This document shows, piece by piece, positions 43,753-53,098 of a stretch of DNA of 64,000 bases. The stretch spans positions 62,001 through 126,000 of the forward strand of contig NZ_JNFD01000014.1 in NCBI RefSeq assembly GCF_000756375.1. Reading direction: 5' to 3'. The first letter of the stretch is position 1. The number at the start of each line of letters is the position of its first letter. A program made the translations under genes and the position numbers. The notes beneath the pieces were generated by a model. It worked only from the letters and a program-made list of their open reading frames with translations, ran no database searches and was not told the origin of the DNA. The stretch comes from Sphingopyxis sp. LC81 (GTDB lineage Bacteria; Pseudomonadota; Alphaproteobacteria; Sphingomonadales; Sphingomonadaceae).

Positions 43753-45858
43753 ATGCGCAACTTTGTTCACCTGTGCAGGCAAACACCTATCAGCGGCATT
43801 GCTGCGGCTGGCGTCATTGCCGCTCTGACGACTGCCTGCCCGGCAAGCGCGCAAAGCGGAGATAGCGAGCAAAGCGGCGATGGGGATATCGTCGTAACGG
43901 CTGATCGCCGCGACAGCTTCGGTGCGGACTTTGTCCAAGCGGGCACATTCCGCGATGCGCGGCTGCGCGATACACCGCTCACGGTTGCAGTCATGACCAA
44001 GGAACTGCTCGATGCACAACAGGCCCGATCGGTCATCGACGCCGTCCGCAACACGCCGGGCGTGACCCAGGCGCAGATCAATACAAGCATCTACAGCAAT
44101 CTCGCCATTCGCGGCATTACGCTGAGCAATTTTGCCAATGTCCGGTGGAACGGCGTGCTGCCGGTCGTTAATCTGGTCGAGCAGCCGATCGAAAGCAAGG
44201 ACCGGATCGAGGTGCTGAAGGGGGCGGCCGGCCTCTATTACGGTTTCGCCACCCCGTCGGGGATCGTCAATCTCGTAACCGAGCGTCCGGCAGACATGCC
44301 AATCACGCGTGTTGCCGTCCGGGGTGACAGTAATGGATCGGTCGGTGCCGATATCGATGTCAGCCGCCGTTTCGGCGATGCCGGCCTCCGGGTCAATGCG
44401 GGGAGTTCGCTGGTCGAGACCGGCGTCAGGCGGACCAGCGGTGAACGGCATTTCGTTACCGGCGCGTTCGACTGGCAGCCGCTCTCTGGCCTCGAAGTGC
44501 TGCTCGACGCTGAATATATATACAAGACGATCTCCGAGCCGACCGAATTCAGCCTGCGGGCGGTCAACGGCGTCATCACTTTGCCGCCGCTGCAATCGCC
44601 ATCGAAAAATCTTGGCGGCGAATGGATGCAGGCACGCGGACACGAAACGAACCTGCTCGCCCGGGTCAACTATGCCTTCGCACCAAGCTGGCGATTGTCT
44701 GTCGCGATCGGTCAGTCCTATCTCAGCCGCGACCGCGCCTATTCGTCGTTCGGCAATTATGACCTGACGACGGGCAACGGTAGGGTGTCCGTCGCCCAGA
44801 CGAGCGGCAACGACTATCGGAACGTCGTCTATCGCGCCGACGTGTCCGGCATCTTCCATACCGGACCGATCGAGCATAATTTGCTGGTCGGCGTTGCCTA
44901 TCAGACCCGCGACAGCAACGTCCCGACCGCGGTGCGCACCAGCTTCGCCCAAAACCTCTATAATCCGGTGCAGATTCCACAGCAGCCGCGCGCGCCGCGC
45001 ATCATCCCCAACCCGTCGCGCACCGAGGATCTGGGTGTCTATATCTTCGACCGCGCGTCGCTCGGAGAGTGGCTTCAGGCGACGGTGGGCTATCGTAAGG
45101 CCGACTATCGTGACGTGAGCCGCACCAGCGATTACCAGATCAAACCCGATACCTGGTCTTACGGTCTGATGGTGAAACCGGCTGCCTGGGCGAGCCTTTA
45201 CGCCAACTATATCGAAGGGCTGGAGCCGGGGCCGATCGCGCAGCAGATCGCCAACAATGCCGGTGAAATCCTCCCCGCCGCGATCAGCAAGCAGAAAGAG
45301 GCCGGGGTCAAGATCGAACCTTTGCAGGGGCTGCTGCTCACCGGGGCCTATTTCCACATCAAGCGTCCATCAGCCTATCTCAACAGCGCGAACTTCTTCG
45401 TGCAGGACGGCGAGGCCGTATACGAAGGTGCGGAATTCAGCGCAGTCGGCGAAGTGACGCCAAACCTTTCCATCGCCGCGAGCGCGATGACGCTCGATGC
45501 CGCCCAGCAATCGGGCGCGGCGAATGTCGTCGGCAAGCGGGTCGAAAATGTTGCGAAACTGTCCGGCTCGCTGTTCGTCGAATATCGCGTGCCGCAGCTG
45601 CCCGGGTTGCGAGTGTCGGGCGGCATGTTCCACGTCGGACGCCGTGCAGTTAACGCGTTGAACCAGGGGTTCGCGCCGGGGTATACGACATTCGATCTAG
45701 GGGCGAGCTATAGCTTCGAGATGCTCGGCAAGCCCGCGACGCTCAGGGCCTATGGCGAGAATATCACCGGCAAGCGTTATTGGGCATCTACCGGATCGAG
45801 TCTCCTGCAACAGGGGCTCCCGGAATCCGTGAAGCTCGCTTTCTCAATCCAGTTGTGA
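43753..45858 (+). CDS. TonB-dependent siderophore receptor
   Basis: 701 residues. A signal peptide (ACPASAQS, about residue 34), a plug domain starting with DIVVTADRRD (TonB box region) and containing DRIEVLKGAAGLYYGFATPSGIVNLVTERP, and a 22-strand barrel ending in the outer-membrane signature (VKLAFSIQL). It imports ferric siderophores; the ligand is not predictable. It shares a transcript with the PepSY gene 30 bases downstream. A Fur-like box precedes it. Confidence 0.92.
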   Translation: MRNFVHLCRQTPISGIAAAGVIAALTTACPASAQSGDSEQSGDGDIVVTADRRDSFGADFVQAGTFRDARLRDTPLTVAVMTKELLDAQQARSVIDAVRNTPGVTQAQINTSIYSNLAIRGITLSNFANVRWNGVLPVVNLVEQPIESKDRIEVLKGAAGLYYGFATPSGIVNLVTERPADMPITRVAVRGDSNGSVGADIDVSRRFGDAGLRVNAGSSLVETGVRRTSGERHFVTGAFDWQPLSGLEVLLDAEYIYKTISEPTEFSLRAVNGVITLPPLQSPSKNLGGEWMQARGHETNLLARVNYAFAPSWRLSVAIGQSYLSRDRAYSSFGNYDLTTGNGRVSVAQTSGNDYRNVVYRADVSGIFHTGPIEHNLLVGVAYQTRDSNVPTAVRTSFAQNLYNPVQIPQQPRAPRIIPNPSRTEDLGVYIFDRASLGEWLQATVGYRKADYRDVSRTSDYQIKPDTWSYGLMVKPAAWASLYANYIEGLEPGPIAQQIANNAGEILPAAISKQKEAGVKIEPLQGLLLTGAYFHIKRPSAYLNSANFFVQDGEAVYEGAEFSAVGEVTPNLSIAASAMTLDAAQQSGAANVVGKRVENVAKLSGSLFVEYRVPQLPGLRVSGGMFHVGRRAVNALNQGFAPGYTTFDLGASYSFEMLGKPATLRAYGENITGKRYWASTGSSLLQQGLPESVKLAFSIQL

Positions 45859-45888
45859 CGCGGGCTGGCAGCAAGGCGGGATGACGCC

Positions 45889-46956
45889 ATGCGGATGATC
45901 GATCTTCTGCATCGCTGGACTGGCGGGCTGATCGGGCTGCTGCTGGCGCTGATCGGCCTGTCAGGCGCGCTGCTGGCTCATGCCGACAGCCTGCTCACCC
46001 CGGTCGGCCAGGCTCCATCTCGGAACATGGCGCTGCCGGATGTCGTGGCTGAGGCGCTGCGCGACCCGGCTCCGGCGGTGGACTATATCATCTTCGCTTC
46101 GACGGACCTGCCGCTCCATCGCATTATCTATAGCGATGGGTCGGGACGCTATGTCGATACTGGCGGCGTGATTGTTGACCATTGGCAAAGCCAATGGGAG
46201 CGTCCCGAATTGTGGTTGTTCGATTTCCACCGCCATCTCTTCATGGGCAAGGGCGGGGAGACCGTCACGGGGATCGCGGCGCTGATCGGAATAGCTTTTG
46301 TCGTCAGCGGTGCGCTCCTCTGGTGGCAGCGGCGGTACATGTTCGCGCCTCGGTTATGGCCGGTCCGAATGACCGAGCCGGCGATCCTGCGTCACCATCG
46401 AGATCTCGGCGTTCTGCTCGCTCCGCTGCTCATCCTCTCGTTCGTGACGGGAGCCATGATGGCGCTGAAACCGGTCGGACTGGCATTGGTCAGCCCGTGG
46501 TCGTCGGCGAGCGAGATCGCCGCGGCGACCGCCGGTCCGACGACCATTTCCCGGCTGCTCGCCGCGCCGCCGGATTGGCATGCAATGGTGTCCGAAGCTC
46601 GGCGACGTTTCCCGGACGCCGAAATTCGGTTGATCGGATTTCCCGCAAGGCCTGGCGATCCCATCCTGATTCGTATGCGCCGGCCCGGGGAGTGGCTCCC
46701 CAACGGCCGCACCAGTCTCTGGTTCGCGTCGGAGGGCGGCCATCTGGTCAAAGCGCTGGATGCGGACACCCTGCCGGCGGGTGCGAAGATACTCGACAGG
46801 GTCTATCCCCTGCATGCGGCCAAGGTGGGCGGGTTCTTCCTGCGACTGGCGATGACGATCTCGGGTCTGGGCCTGACGTTGCTTGGCTCGCTTGCGGTCT
46901 GGAGCTTCTGGATTAAGCGCGCAAAACGATCGAACCAACACTTGCGAAGCTCATAA
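45889..46956 (+). CDS. PepSY-associated transmembrane protein (siderophore reductase type)
   Basis: 355 residues with four membrane helices. Conserved His residues near helices one (LLHRWTGGLIGLLL), two (FDFHRHLFMG) and three (RHHRDLGVLLAPL) could ligate haem. Family members paired with TonB receptors (FoxB/FsrB/PiuB-like) reduce ferric siderophores at the inner membrane. Follows its receptor closely. Confidence 0.87.
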   Translation: MRMIDLLHRWTGGLIGLLLALIGLSGALLAHADSLLTPVGQAPSRNMALPDVVAEALRDPAPAVDYIIFASTDLPLHRIIYSDGSGRYVDTGGVIVDHWQSQWERPELWLFDFHRHLFMGKGGETVTGIAALIGIAFVVSGALLWWQRRYMFAPRLWPVRMTEPAILRHHRDLGVLLAPLLILSFVTGAMMALKPVGLALVSPWSSASEIAAATAGPTTISRLLAAPPDWHAMVSEARRRFPDAEIRLIGFPARPGDPILIRMRRPGEWLPNGRTSLWFASEGGHLVKALDADTLPAGAKILDRVYPLHAAKVGGFFLRLAMTISGLGLTLLGSLAVWSFWIKRAKRSNQHLRSS

Positions 46957-47020
46957 GACACGGGCGAGGTGGAAAATCCCGACCGCCAGACAAGCCATAT
47001 GAAACCAGCTTGGGGGGCGT

Positions 47021-48289
47021 TCAAGCGGGGCGAGTGGCAGCCATCTGGTGCGCTTTGCCATTTCGCGCGATCCGCGCCGAGCGCTTGCGCATCCAGATAA
47101 GGACCCCGCTGACCGAAAGCAGGGTAACCATCAATCCGATCAGGCTGACCGCAATTCGCCAGGGCCAACCCCATATGGCAGCCATATGCATGGCCGAGAT
47201 CCACTCGGTCAGCGTATTGGCGCCTTGTTGTCCTTGCGGCAAGACGAGCTTCATCAATCGGCCGGTGTTGCTGTCGAAGATCGCGAGCGACCGGCCGCCA
47301 TTGGTCCGGAAGTCTGCCGACGAGCTGAAGATATACGCGTAAACGCCCACGTCGGGGCGATGAAGCAGGCCGGTTTCCCGCATCGGATCAAGCGAAAGGC
47401 CACGGCGTGCCATCTCGCCTGCCGCAAGATTCTTGCCCACCGCCTCGGCCGCCCTGAAATCCAGCCGCGGCGTGGGGCGCGACGTAGCTGAAGGCACGAT
47501 GCCCGCTTCCAATCGCTCGTAGCCGAATTGTTCCATCACGGGGTTATAGACCTGCGTCAGTGTGAAGGAGACGCCGGACCAAGCGAATACCAGCAGAAGC
47601 GGCCATATCCAGAGCGCTCCGGCGCGATGCAGATCGACCGTGAGGCGGTGCTGCCCGCCTGTCCAGCGCACGAGCCAGTTCGGCTTCCAGCGCGACCACC
47701 ATCCGGTTGCGGAGACGCCGCCTTGTGGTGCACCACGCTTCAGCCGTAGCGGAAAAGTGAGCAACAGCCCGACGAAGCAGTCGATCGTCCAGATCAGCGC
47801 GGCGACGCCAAAAGCCAACATGCCATATTCGCCAAGCGCGAAGCTGTGGTGAAGTTGATACAGGAAGGGCATGAGATTGATCATGCCCTGTCCGATGTTT
47901 CCTACCTGGCGCTGCCCGAGCGATTGGCCGGTGTAAGGATCGACGGAGAGTTCGTCCCATTCCTCCGACCAGGGACGTAGGGCGCCGCTCGCAGGATCGA
48001 CGCGCTCGACGTTCAGTCGCACGCTTTTCCAAGGTTCGAGATGAAGCGGCAGATAGGTGATGACCCCGCCAGGATGGCTTGCCAGCACCCGATCGCGCAG
48101 CACTTGCGGATCGAGCATCGCTGCCCCCTGAGCCGGCGGACGGGCGATATGCATGGTTGGCGCAAACAGGGCGTCGAGTTCCTCATAGAAAGCGAGGAGC
48201 GTGCCGGTGGTTCCGGCAACCGCCAGAAACAGTGCGATCGTCAACCCCGCCCAGCGGTGTGCGATCACCCAGATCCGGCGGCCGCGCAT
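47021..48289 (-). CDS. PepSY-associated transmembrane protein (siderophore reductase type)
   Basis: 422 residues, four or more membrane helices: VIAHRWAGLTIALFLAVAG at the N-terminus, LHHSFALGEYGMLAFGVAALIWTIDCFVG in the middle, DLHRAGALWIWPLLLVFAWSGV, and a last helix before a basic tail (RKRSARIARNGK). Same role as its counterpart at 45889 but a different sub-family. It lies six bases after the receptor gene on the same strand. Confidence 0.88.
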   Translation of the reverse strand: MRGRRIWVIAHRWAGLTIALFLAVAGTTGTLLAFYEELDALFAPTMHIARPPAQGAAMLDPQVLRDRVLASHPGGVITYLPLHLEPWKSVRLNVERVDPASGALRPWSEEWDELSVDPYTGQSLGQRQVGNIGQGMINLMPFLYQLHHSFALGEYGMLAFGVAALIWTIDCFVGLLLTFPLRLKRGAPQGGVSATGWWSRWKPNWLVRWTGGQHRLTVDLHRAGALWIWPLLLVFAWSGVSFTLTQVYNPVMEQFGYERLEAGIVPSATSRPTPRLDFRAAEAVGKNLAAGEMARRGLSLDPMRETGLLHRPDVGVYAYIFSSSADFRTNGGRSLAIFDSNTGRLMKLVLPQGQQGANTLTEWISAMHMAAIWGWPWRIAVSLIGLMVTLLSVSGVLIWMRKRSARIARNGKAHQMAATRPA

Positions 48290-48295
48290 GGTTGA

Positions 48296-50395
48296 TCAGA
48301 ACCGCGTGGACAGGGACAGCCGCCACGTCCGCGGTGCGCCCGGCCATACTTCGAAAAGGCTGAACGCATGGGTGTAATAGCGCTCATTGGTGAGGTTTTC
48401 GACACTTGCGCCCAATTTGACGTTTTCGGTCAACGCGTAGCTCATCTGGAAGTCGGCGCGCCAATAGCCCGGCAGTTCGAAGCTATCCTCCAGATCGCCC
48501 GAACGGTCGCCGGTATACGTCGCCGAGCCACCGAACGCCAAGCCCGCAAGCATCCCGTTACGGACTTCATAGTCGCCCCGGAACACAAGGCTGTGCTGGG
48601 GGATGTTTCGGATGCGCTTGCCGACCAGCGCAACATTGGTGTCTTCGGTGGTCTTGGCGTCCGTATAAGCGTAGCCAGCGTAGAGGGATAGACCATCCAC
48701 CGGTCGGGCGCTCGCCGACAGTTCGAATCCCTTGGCGACCTGCGCGCCGATCGCGATCAGCGCGGACGGATCGTCACGATCGGACACTGCAACGTCGCCG
48801 CGCTTCAGATGGAACAGCGCGGCGTTCAGCGCCAGCCGTCCGCCGAGCAGCGAGGCTTTTGCGCCCAGCTCATATTGGGTGCCGGTTTCGGGTTCGAGCG
48901 GCGAGCCATCGGCCGTCACGCCCTGGACCGGAAGGAATGAGGTTGTCCGGTTGGCGAACAAGGCGACATTCTCGACTGGCGTGTAGAGCATCCCGAGTTG
49001 GCTGGTCCACGCGGTCTGGGTCTGCCGGTTGATATTGAGGGGGCCCGTTCCCTGGGTGCTCTCGGTTCGCTGGCGGTAGTGTGACCAGCGCAGCCCGCCG
49101 ACGAGCTTGATTTGGTCAGTCAGTGAGATGCGATCCTGAGCGAAGAGTCCTGCGGTGCGCGTGGATTCATCGGTTTCGCTGCCGAAATCGGGGAGCGGGA
49201 ACGTGTCCGGGCGCGCCGCCAGATCATAGACGGGATCATAAACATCAAGACTTGCGGCAAGGCCGACGTCGCTCCGATTGTGACGGTCAAACCAGGTATA
49301 ATCGCCGCCCAGCACCAGCGAATGGGTGATCGGCCCAGTGTCGAATTCCAGCGCCAGATCGCTGTGCGTGGTCCAGCTATCGCCCTTGGAGACGGAGGTC
49401 AGCACGGCGCGCATGAGATTACGCTTGGCGTCGTCCTCCCATCCGAGCAGGCCGAACACGCCTTCCTCGTCGGTCTTCTCATGTGTCCAGGAGAGCGCGG
49501 TGCGCCAGGTCGCTCGATCGCTGAAGCGATGCTCGACGCGTGCGGAGATATCGCTGTTCTCGCGGATCGATGGCGCAAAGGTCGGATCGGCGTGTCCGAG
49601 CGAACGTGGCAGCGGGCCGTTCGGGTTGGGGAGCACGGTGCCTTCCGCCGGCAATCCGTTGACGAAGCCGCTAAGCTTATTGCGCGTATAGAGGCTCTCG
49701 ATCGTCACCGTCGTTGCTTCGCCGATATCGAACGCGATGGTCGGAGCGATGAAGAGGTGCTTGCGGCGCCAGAAATCGACAAAGCTATCCGCATCGTCAT
49801 AGGCCCCGGTCAGCCGGAAACGGACCTTTCCGCCCGCGGTAATAGGCCCGGTGAGGTCGATGGTTCCGCGCCAGTCGTCAAAGCGGCCATAGCCGAGGCT
49901 CGCGGCACCGGCCCAATCGCGCTCGGGCTGCTTGGTGACGATATTGACGACGGCGCCTGGCTGGAGCTGGCCATAGAGCACCGAGGCCGGACCCTTCAGC
50001 ACCTCGATCCGTTCGATCGCGATGCTGTCGCGCGCCTGGCGCAGCGCATTGGTGTTGATTCCGTTGACCGTCTGGTTGGCTTGGAACCCGCGGATCAGAT
50101 AGGTGTCGCCGAAAGCGTCGAGCGTGGAGCCGTCACGCGAGGCTCCGGGCACGAACCGCAACGCATCTCCGACGGTTTCGCTGCCGGTGGATTGGAGCAA
50201 CTCGCTGCCTAGCACATCAATCGACTGTGGAATTGTAAGCGTCGTGTCCTTTGCCAAGCGGCCAAAGACCAGAATCTCATCGTTTGCCTTTTCATCGCCG
50301 ACTGATGCCGAATCACCTTCGGCCGATTGGGCCCATGCCGGCGCGGCGGAAAGCAGGCAGATTGCCAGTGCGGTCCCGGAAATTCTCAATGTCAT
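48296..50395 (-). CDS. TonB-dependent siderophore receptor
   Basis: 699 residues. Signal peptide AAPAWAQS (about residue 22), TonB-box region DEILVFGRL, plug with ERIEVLKGPASVLYGQLQPGAVVNIVTKQP, and a barrel ending RLSLSTRF. The plug fits FhuA/FoxA-like ferric siderophore receptors. The ATG at 50395 is the one directly in front of the signal peptide. Operon with the PepSY gene downstream. Confidence 0.92.
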   Translation of the reverse strand: MTLRISGTALAICLLSAAPAWAQSAEGDSASVGDEKANDEILVFGRLAKDTTLTIPQSIDVLGSELLQSTGSETVGDALRFVPGASRDGSTLDAFGDTYLIRGFQANQTVNGINTNALRQARDSIAIERIEVLKGPASVLYGQLQPGAVVNIVTKQPERDWAGAASLGYGRFDDWRGTIDLTGPITAGGKVRFRLTGAYDDADSFVDFWRRKHLFIAPTIAFDIGEATTVTIESLYTRNKLSGFVNGLPAEGTVLPNPNGPLPRSLGHADPTFAPSIRENSDISARVEHRFSDRATWRTALSWTHEKTDEEGVFGLLGWEDDAKRNLMRAVLTSVSKGDSWTTHSDLALEFDTGPITHSLVLGGDYTWFDRHNRSDVGLAASLDVYDPVYDLAARPDTFPLPDFGSETDESTRTAGLFAQDRISLTDQIKLVGGLRWSHYRQRTESTQGTGPLNINRQTQTAWTSQLGMLYTPVENVALFANRTTSFLPVQGVTADGSPLEPETGTQYELGAKASLLGGRLALNAALFHLKRGDVAVSDRDDPSALIAIGAQVAKGFELSASARPVDGLSLYAGYAYTDAKTTEDTNVALVGKRIRNIPQHSLVFRGDYEVRNGMLAGLAFGGSATYTGDRSGDLEDSFELPGYWRADFQMSYALTENVKLGASVENLTNERYYTHAFSLFEVWPGAPRTWRLSLSTRF

Positions 50396-50485
50396 ATGTC
50401 CCCCGTTATCGCGCTGCGAAACCCGCCCGGTGCATGCCAACATTTGCATTTGCGACAGCTGAACGGAGCGCTGTCCGTGAAAAGA

Positions 50486-50502
50486 TCGCGAATAATTGTC
50501 AA
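50486..50502. promoter_or_regulatory. Fur-like operator of the minus-strand receptor
   Basis: TCGCGAATAATTGTCAA matches TTGCGAATCATTTGCAA at 13 of 17 positions and lies about 90 bases upstream of the start at 50395. Confidence 0.5.
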
Positions 50503-50662
50503 TAGCGATTACTGAATCGGCTGACACGACAACTCGCGCAGGCGAACATGGCGCGCCAAGGCTTTGGAACGCGCAGCAGCCCTCATCATTGGCGAGCGGT
50601 GCAGCGGTTGAGTGTGAGATTGGGGATGCCCTTGCTCCGCCTGGACGGCAGTAATATCACTA

Positions 50663-50679
50663 TTGCTAATCATTCTTAA
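50663..50679. promoter_or_regulatory. Fur-like operator of the plus-strand receptor
   Basis: TTGCTAATCATTCTTAA matches TTGCGAATCATTTGCAA at 13 of 17 positions and lies about 45 bases upstream of the start at 50725. Confidence 0.5.
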
Positions 50680-50724
50680 TATCTGTAGCGGCGGCGCGAG
50701 ATTCATGCTGCGAGGGAATTGAGT

Positions 50725-52818
50725 GTGCGCCTGCTTCTGACCGTATCCGTCCTGGCGATCAGCCAGCCTTTCGGCGCTGCGCTCGCTGCCGAAGCGTCGA
50801 GCGCAGAGGGCGACAATGACACGCGCGTTATCGTTGTGACGGGGACACGCGATAGCGGCGGCTACGTCCAATCCGACAGCTCGATCGCCAAGATCGATGC
50901 ACCGCTGCGCGACATTCCGCAAACCATCGATATCGTGCCGGACGCGGTGCTAAAGGATCAGCGGGCTTTGTCGATCCAGGATGCACTCAAGAATGTTCCG
51001 GGCGTCGGCCTGTCGCATGGCGACGGGCAGCGCGACCAGGTTACGATCCGCGGCTTCTCGGCGATCGCCGACCAGTTCGTCGATGGCTTTCGTGACGATG
51101 CGCTCTATTTCCGCGACCTTTCCAATGTCGAACGGATCGAGGTCGTGAAGGGCCCCGCCGCGGTCCTTTATGGTCGCGGATCCTCAGGCGGACTGATCAA
51201 TCGCGTGACGCGCAAGCCCGGCACGAATATCGTCTCCGCGACCGCAAGCTATGGCAGCTTCGACACGAAGCGCGGCGAGGTCGATCTGGGGCAGGTAAAC
51301 GCCGTCGGTGACGTGGCGTGGCGGCTGACCGGCGCGATCGAGCGCGACGACAGCTTCCGCGACCAGCAGTTTCTCGATCGGGAGGCGATCGCGCCTTCCA
51401 TCCTCCTCGGTGGAGGCGGCGGTACGGTCCTGCTCGTGCAGGCCGATTACCTCAAGGATCGCCGCGTTACCGACTTCGGCATTCCGGCCTATCTGGGCCG
51501 CCCCGTCGATGTCGACCGCTCGACCTATTATGGCGCGGCCAACGCGCGCGACGCCGACGTGAGCCAGTCGGAGGTTTTTTCCCAGACGCTGACCTTCACG
51601 CATCGCTTCAGCGATACGCTGTCGTTCCGCAACGGATTTCGCCATTACAATTATTCGCTCGATCGCAAGAACACGTTGCCCGGGTCGGTCAACGCCGCGG
51701 CACGGACGGTCACGCTCAACCGCTCCAACGTCGACCGCGACGAGGATGGCTGGTCGAACCAGGCTGAATTGACGCAGACACTGAACATCGCCGGCACCCA
51801 GCATAAACTGCTTTATGGCTTCGAGATCGCACGGCAGGTGAAGGATTTGAAGAATGTGTCGCGCAACGGCATCGCGACCGTCGATCTGTTCAATCCCGCT
51901 CTGCCGGTCGTTCCCATCATCCTGACGAACCCACCAGCAGCCTATAATCGCGGCGTCTTCAACAACCGCGCACTCTATGTACAGGACCTCATCGACTTTG
52001 GCAGCGGCTTCAAGGCGCTGGTAGGGCTTCGTCACGACTGGTTCGATCAGCGGACGATCCAGTACATCGCGAACAAGCCCAATCTCGACCGCAAGGACCG
52101 GGATTGGAGCCCACGCGCTGGTCTCGTATTCCAGCCCGATACCGCGCAGTCCTATTATGTCTCGTGGAGCCGGTCGTTCCAGCCGTCCGGTGAAGCTTTC
52201 TCGATCGCTGCGAACAACGCCGACATTGCTCCCGAGCAGACGACAAACAAGGAAATCGGTGCGAAGTACACGCTGTTTGGCGGAGCATTGAACACGACGG
52301 TATCGCTGTTCGAATTGAAGCGCACCGGTATCAAGACCACCGATCCCGCCAACCCGACCCAGTTGATCCCGATCGGCGTCCAGCGAACGCGCGGCGCGGA
52401 ACTCGCCGCGACCCTTGAATTGGCCTCGGGATGGCACGCCATTGCAGGCTATTCCTATCTCGATGCGGAAATTGTCCGGTCGACGGTGCCGAATGTTCAG
52501 GGCAAACGGGCGACGATCACCCCGAAGCATAGCGCCAACCTGTTCCTGTCGAAGTCCTTCGGCGACCGGTTCGGAATAGGCGCTGGTGGCAATTATGTGG
52601 GGGACCGTTATGCCGACCCGGCCAACACGGTGCTCTTGCCCGGATATGTGACCGCCGATGCATTTGCCTGGTATCAGGCGGGGCCGGTGCGGCTGCAGGT
52701 GAACGGCTATAATCTGTTCGACAAGAAATATATCATTTCGGGCCATGGCTCGTCGGCCAATCTCAACCTGCCGGGCGCGCCGCGCTCGATAATCGTCACC
52801 GCACGCTTTGCCATGTAG
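50725..52818 (+). CDS. TonB-dependent siderophore receptor
   Basis: 697 residues. The GTG at 50725 is eight bases after a GAGGG site; a TTG six bases earlier is too close to it. Signal peptide to about ALAAEA (residue 22), TonB-box region RVIVVTGTRD, plug with ERIEVVKGPAAVLYGRGSSGGLINRVTRKP, and a C-terminus SIIVTARFAM. The plug signature GRGSSGGLINR is shared with the receptor at 62902, so those two are the closest relatives here; both resemble catecholate receptors (Fiu/BfrD-like). Confidence 0.92.
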   Translation: MRLLLTVSVLAISQPFGAALAAEASSAEGDNDTRVIVVTGTRDSGGYVQSDSSIAKIDAPLRDIPQTIDIVPDAVLKDQRALSIQDALKNVPGVGLSHGDGQRDQVTIRGFSAIADQFVDGFRDDALYFRDLSNVERIEVVKGPAAVLYGRGSSGGLINRVTRKPGTNIVSATASYGSFDTKRGEVDLGQVNAVGDVAWRLTGAIERDDSFRDQQFLDREAIAPSILLGGGGGTVLLVQADYLKDRRVTDFGIPAYLGRPVDVDRSTYYGAANARDADVSQSEVFSQTLTFTHRFSDTLSFRNGFRHYNYSLDRKNTLPGSVNAAARTVTLNRSNVDRDEDGWSNQAELTQTLNIAGTQHKLLYGFEIARQVKDLKNVSRNGIATVDLFNPALPVVPIILTNPPAAYNRGVFNNRALYVQDLIDFGSGFKALVGLRHDWFDQRTIQYIANKPNLDRKDRDWSPRAGLVFQPDTAQSYYVSWSRSFQPSGEAFSIAANNADIAPEQTTNKEIGAKYTLFGGALNTTVSLFELKRTGIKTTDPANPTQLIPIGVQRTRGAELAATLELASGWHAIAGYSYLDAEIVRSTVPNVQGKRATITPKHSANLFLSKSFGDRFGIGAGGNYVGDRYADPANTVLLPGYVTADAFAWYQAGPVRLQVNGYNLFDKKYIISGHGSSANLNLPGAPRSIIVTARFAM

Positions 52819-52823
52819 CGATT

Positions 52824-52859
52824 TTCCGAACGGGATTTGATTTCAAATCCCGTTCGGAA
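52824..52859. terminator. Perfect 17-base hairpin after the TonB receptor
   Basis: TTCCGAACGGGATTTGA pairs exactly with TCAAATCCCGTTCGGAA two bases further on, starting six bases after the receptor stop. No T-run follows on either strand, so it may act through a factor or as an mRNA-stabilising end. Confidence 0.65.
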
Positions 52860-53042
52860 CTGATCGTCAATTCGAGACAGCGCGCGGGACAATGCCAGTC
52901 CCATTCAGAGCTGTATTTCCCTTGCTTTAATCAAGCCTTGCCTTCGCGCGCGCCGAGCGAAAGGCGGCGTTCTCTCTTGCGCGGTGCGCGGCGGCACATC
53001 GCAGCTTCTCAGCCAATCAGCACACAAATTGCGCGACCTCGT

Positions 53043-53068
53043 GGAATAGACTCCCGCTTCATCCGTCA
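53043..53068 (+). promoter_or_regulatory. ECF-sigma promoter of the NTPase/ABC/hydrolase/porin operon
   Basis: GGAAT (53043-53047) and CGTCA (53064-53068) are 16 bases apart, 30 bases upstream of the ATG at 53099. The same two elements occur in front of the sigma gene and the subtilase gene at 59.3 kb. Confidence 0.7.
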
Positions 53069-53098
53069 TGAGTTTGGGGGACACACTGGGGCCTGCTT

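Larger units (their letters stand above)
50396..50724. other. Divergent intergenic region between two TonB receptors
   Basis: About 330 bases carrying one Fur-like box close to each receptor gene (50486-50502 and 50663-50679). No gene recognised. Confidence 0.55.
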
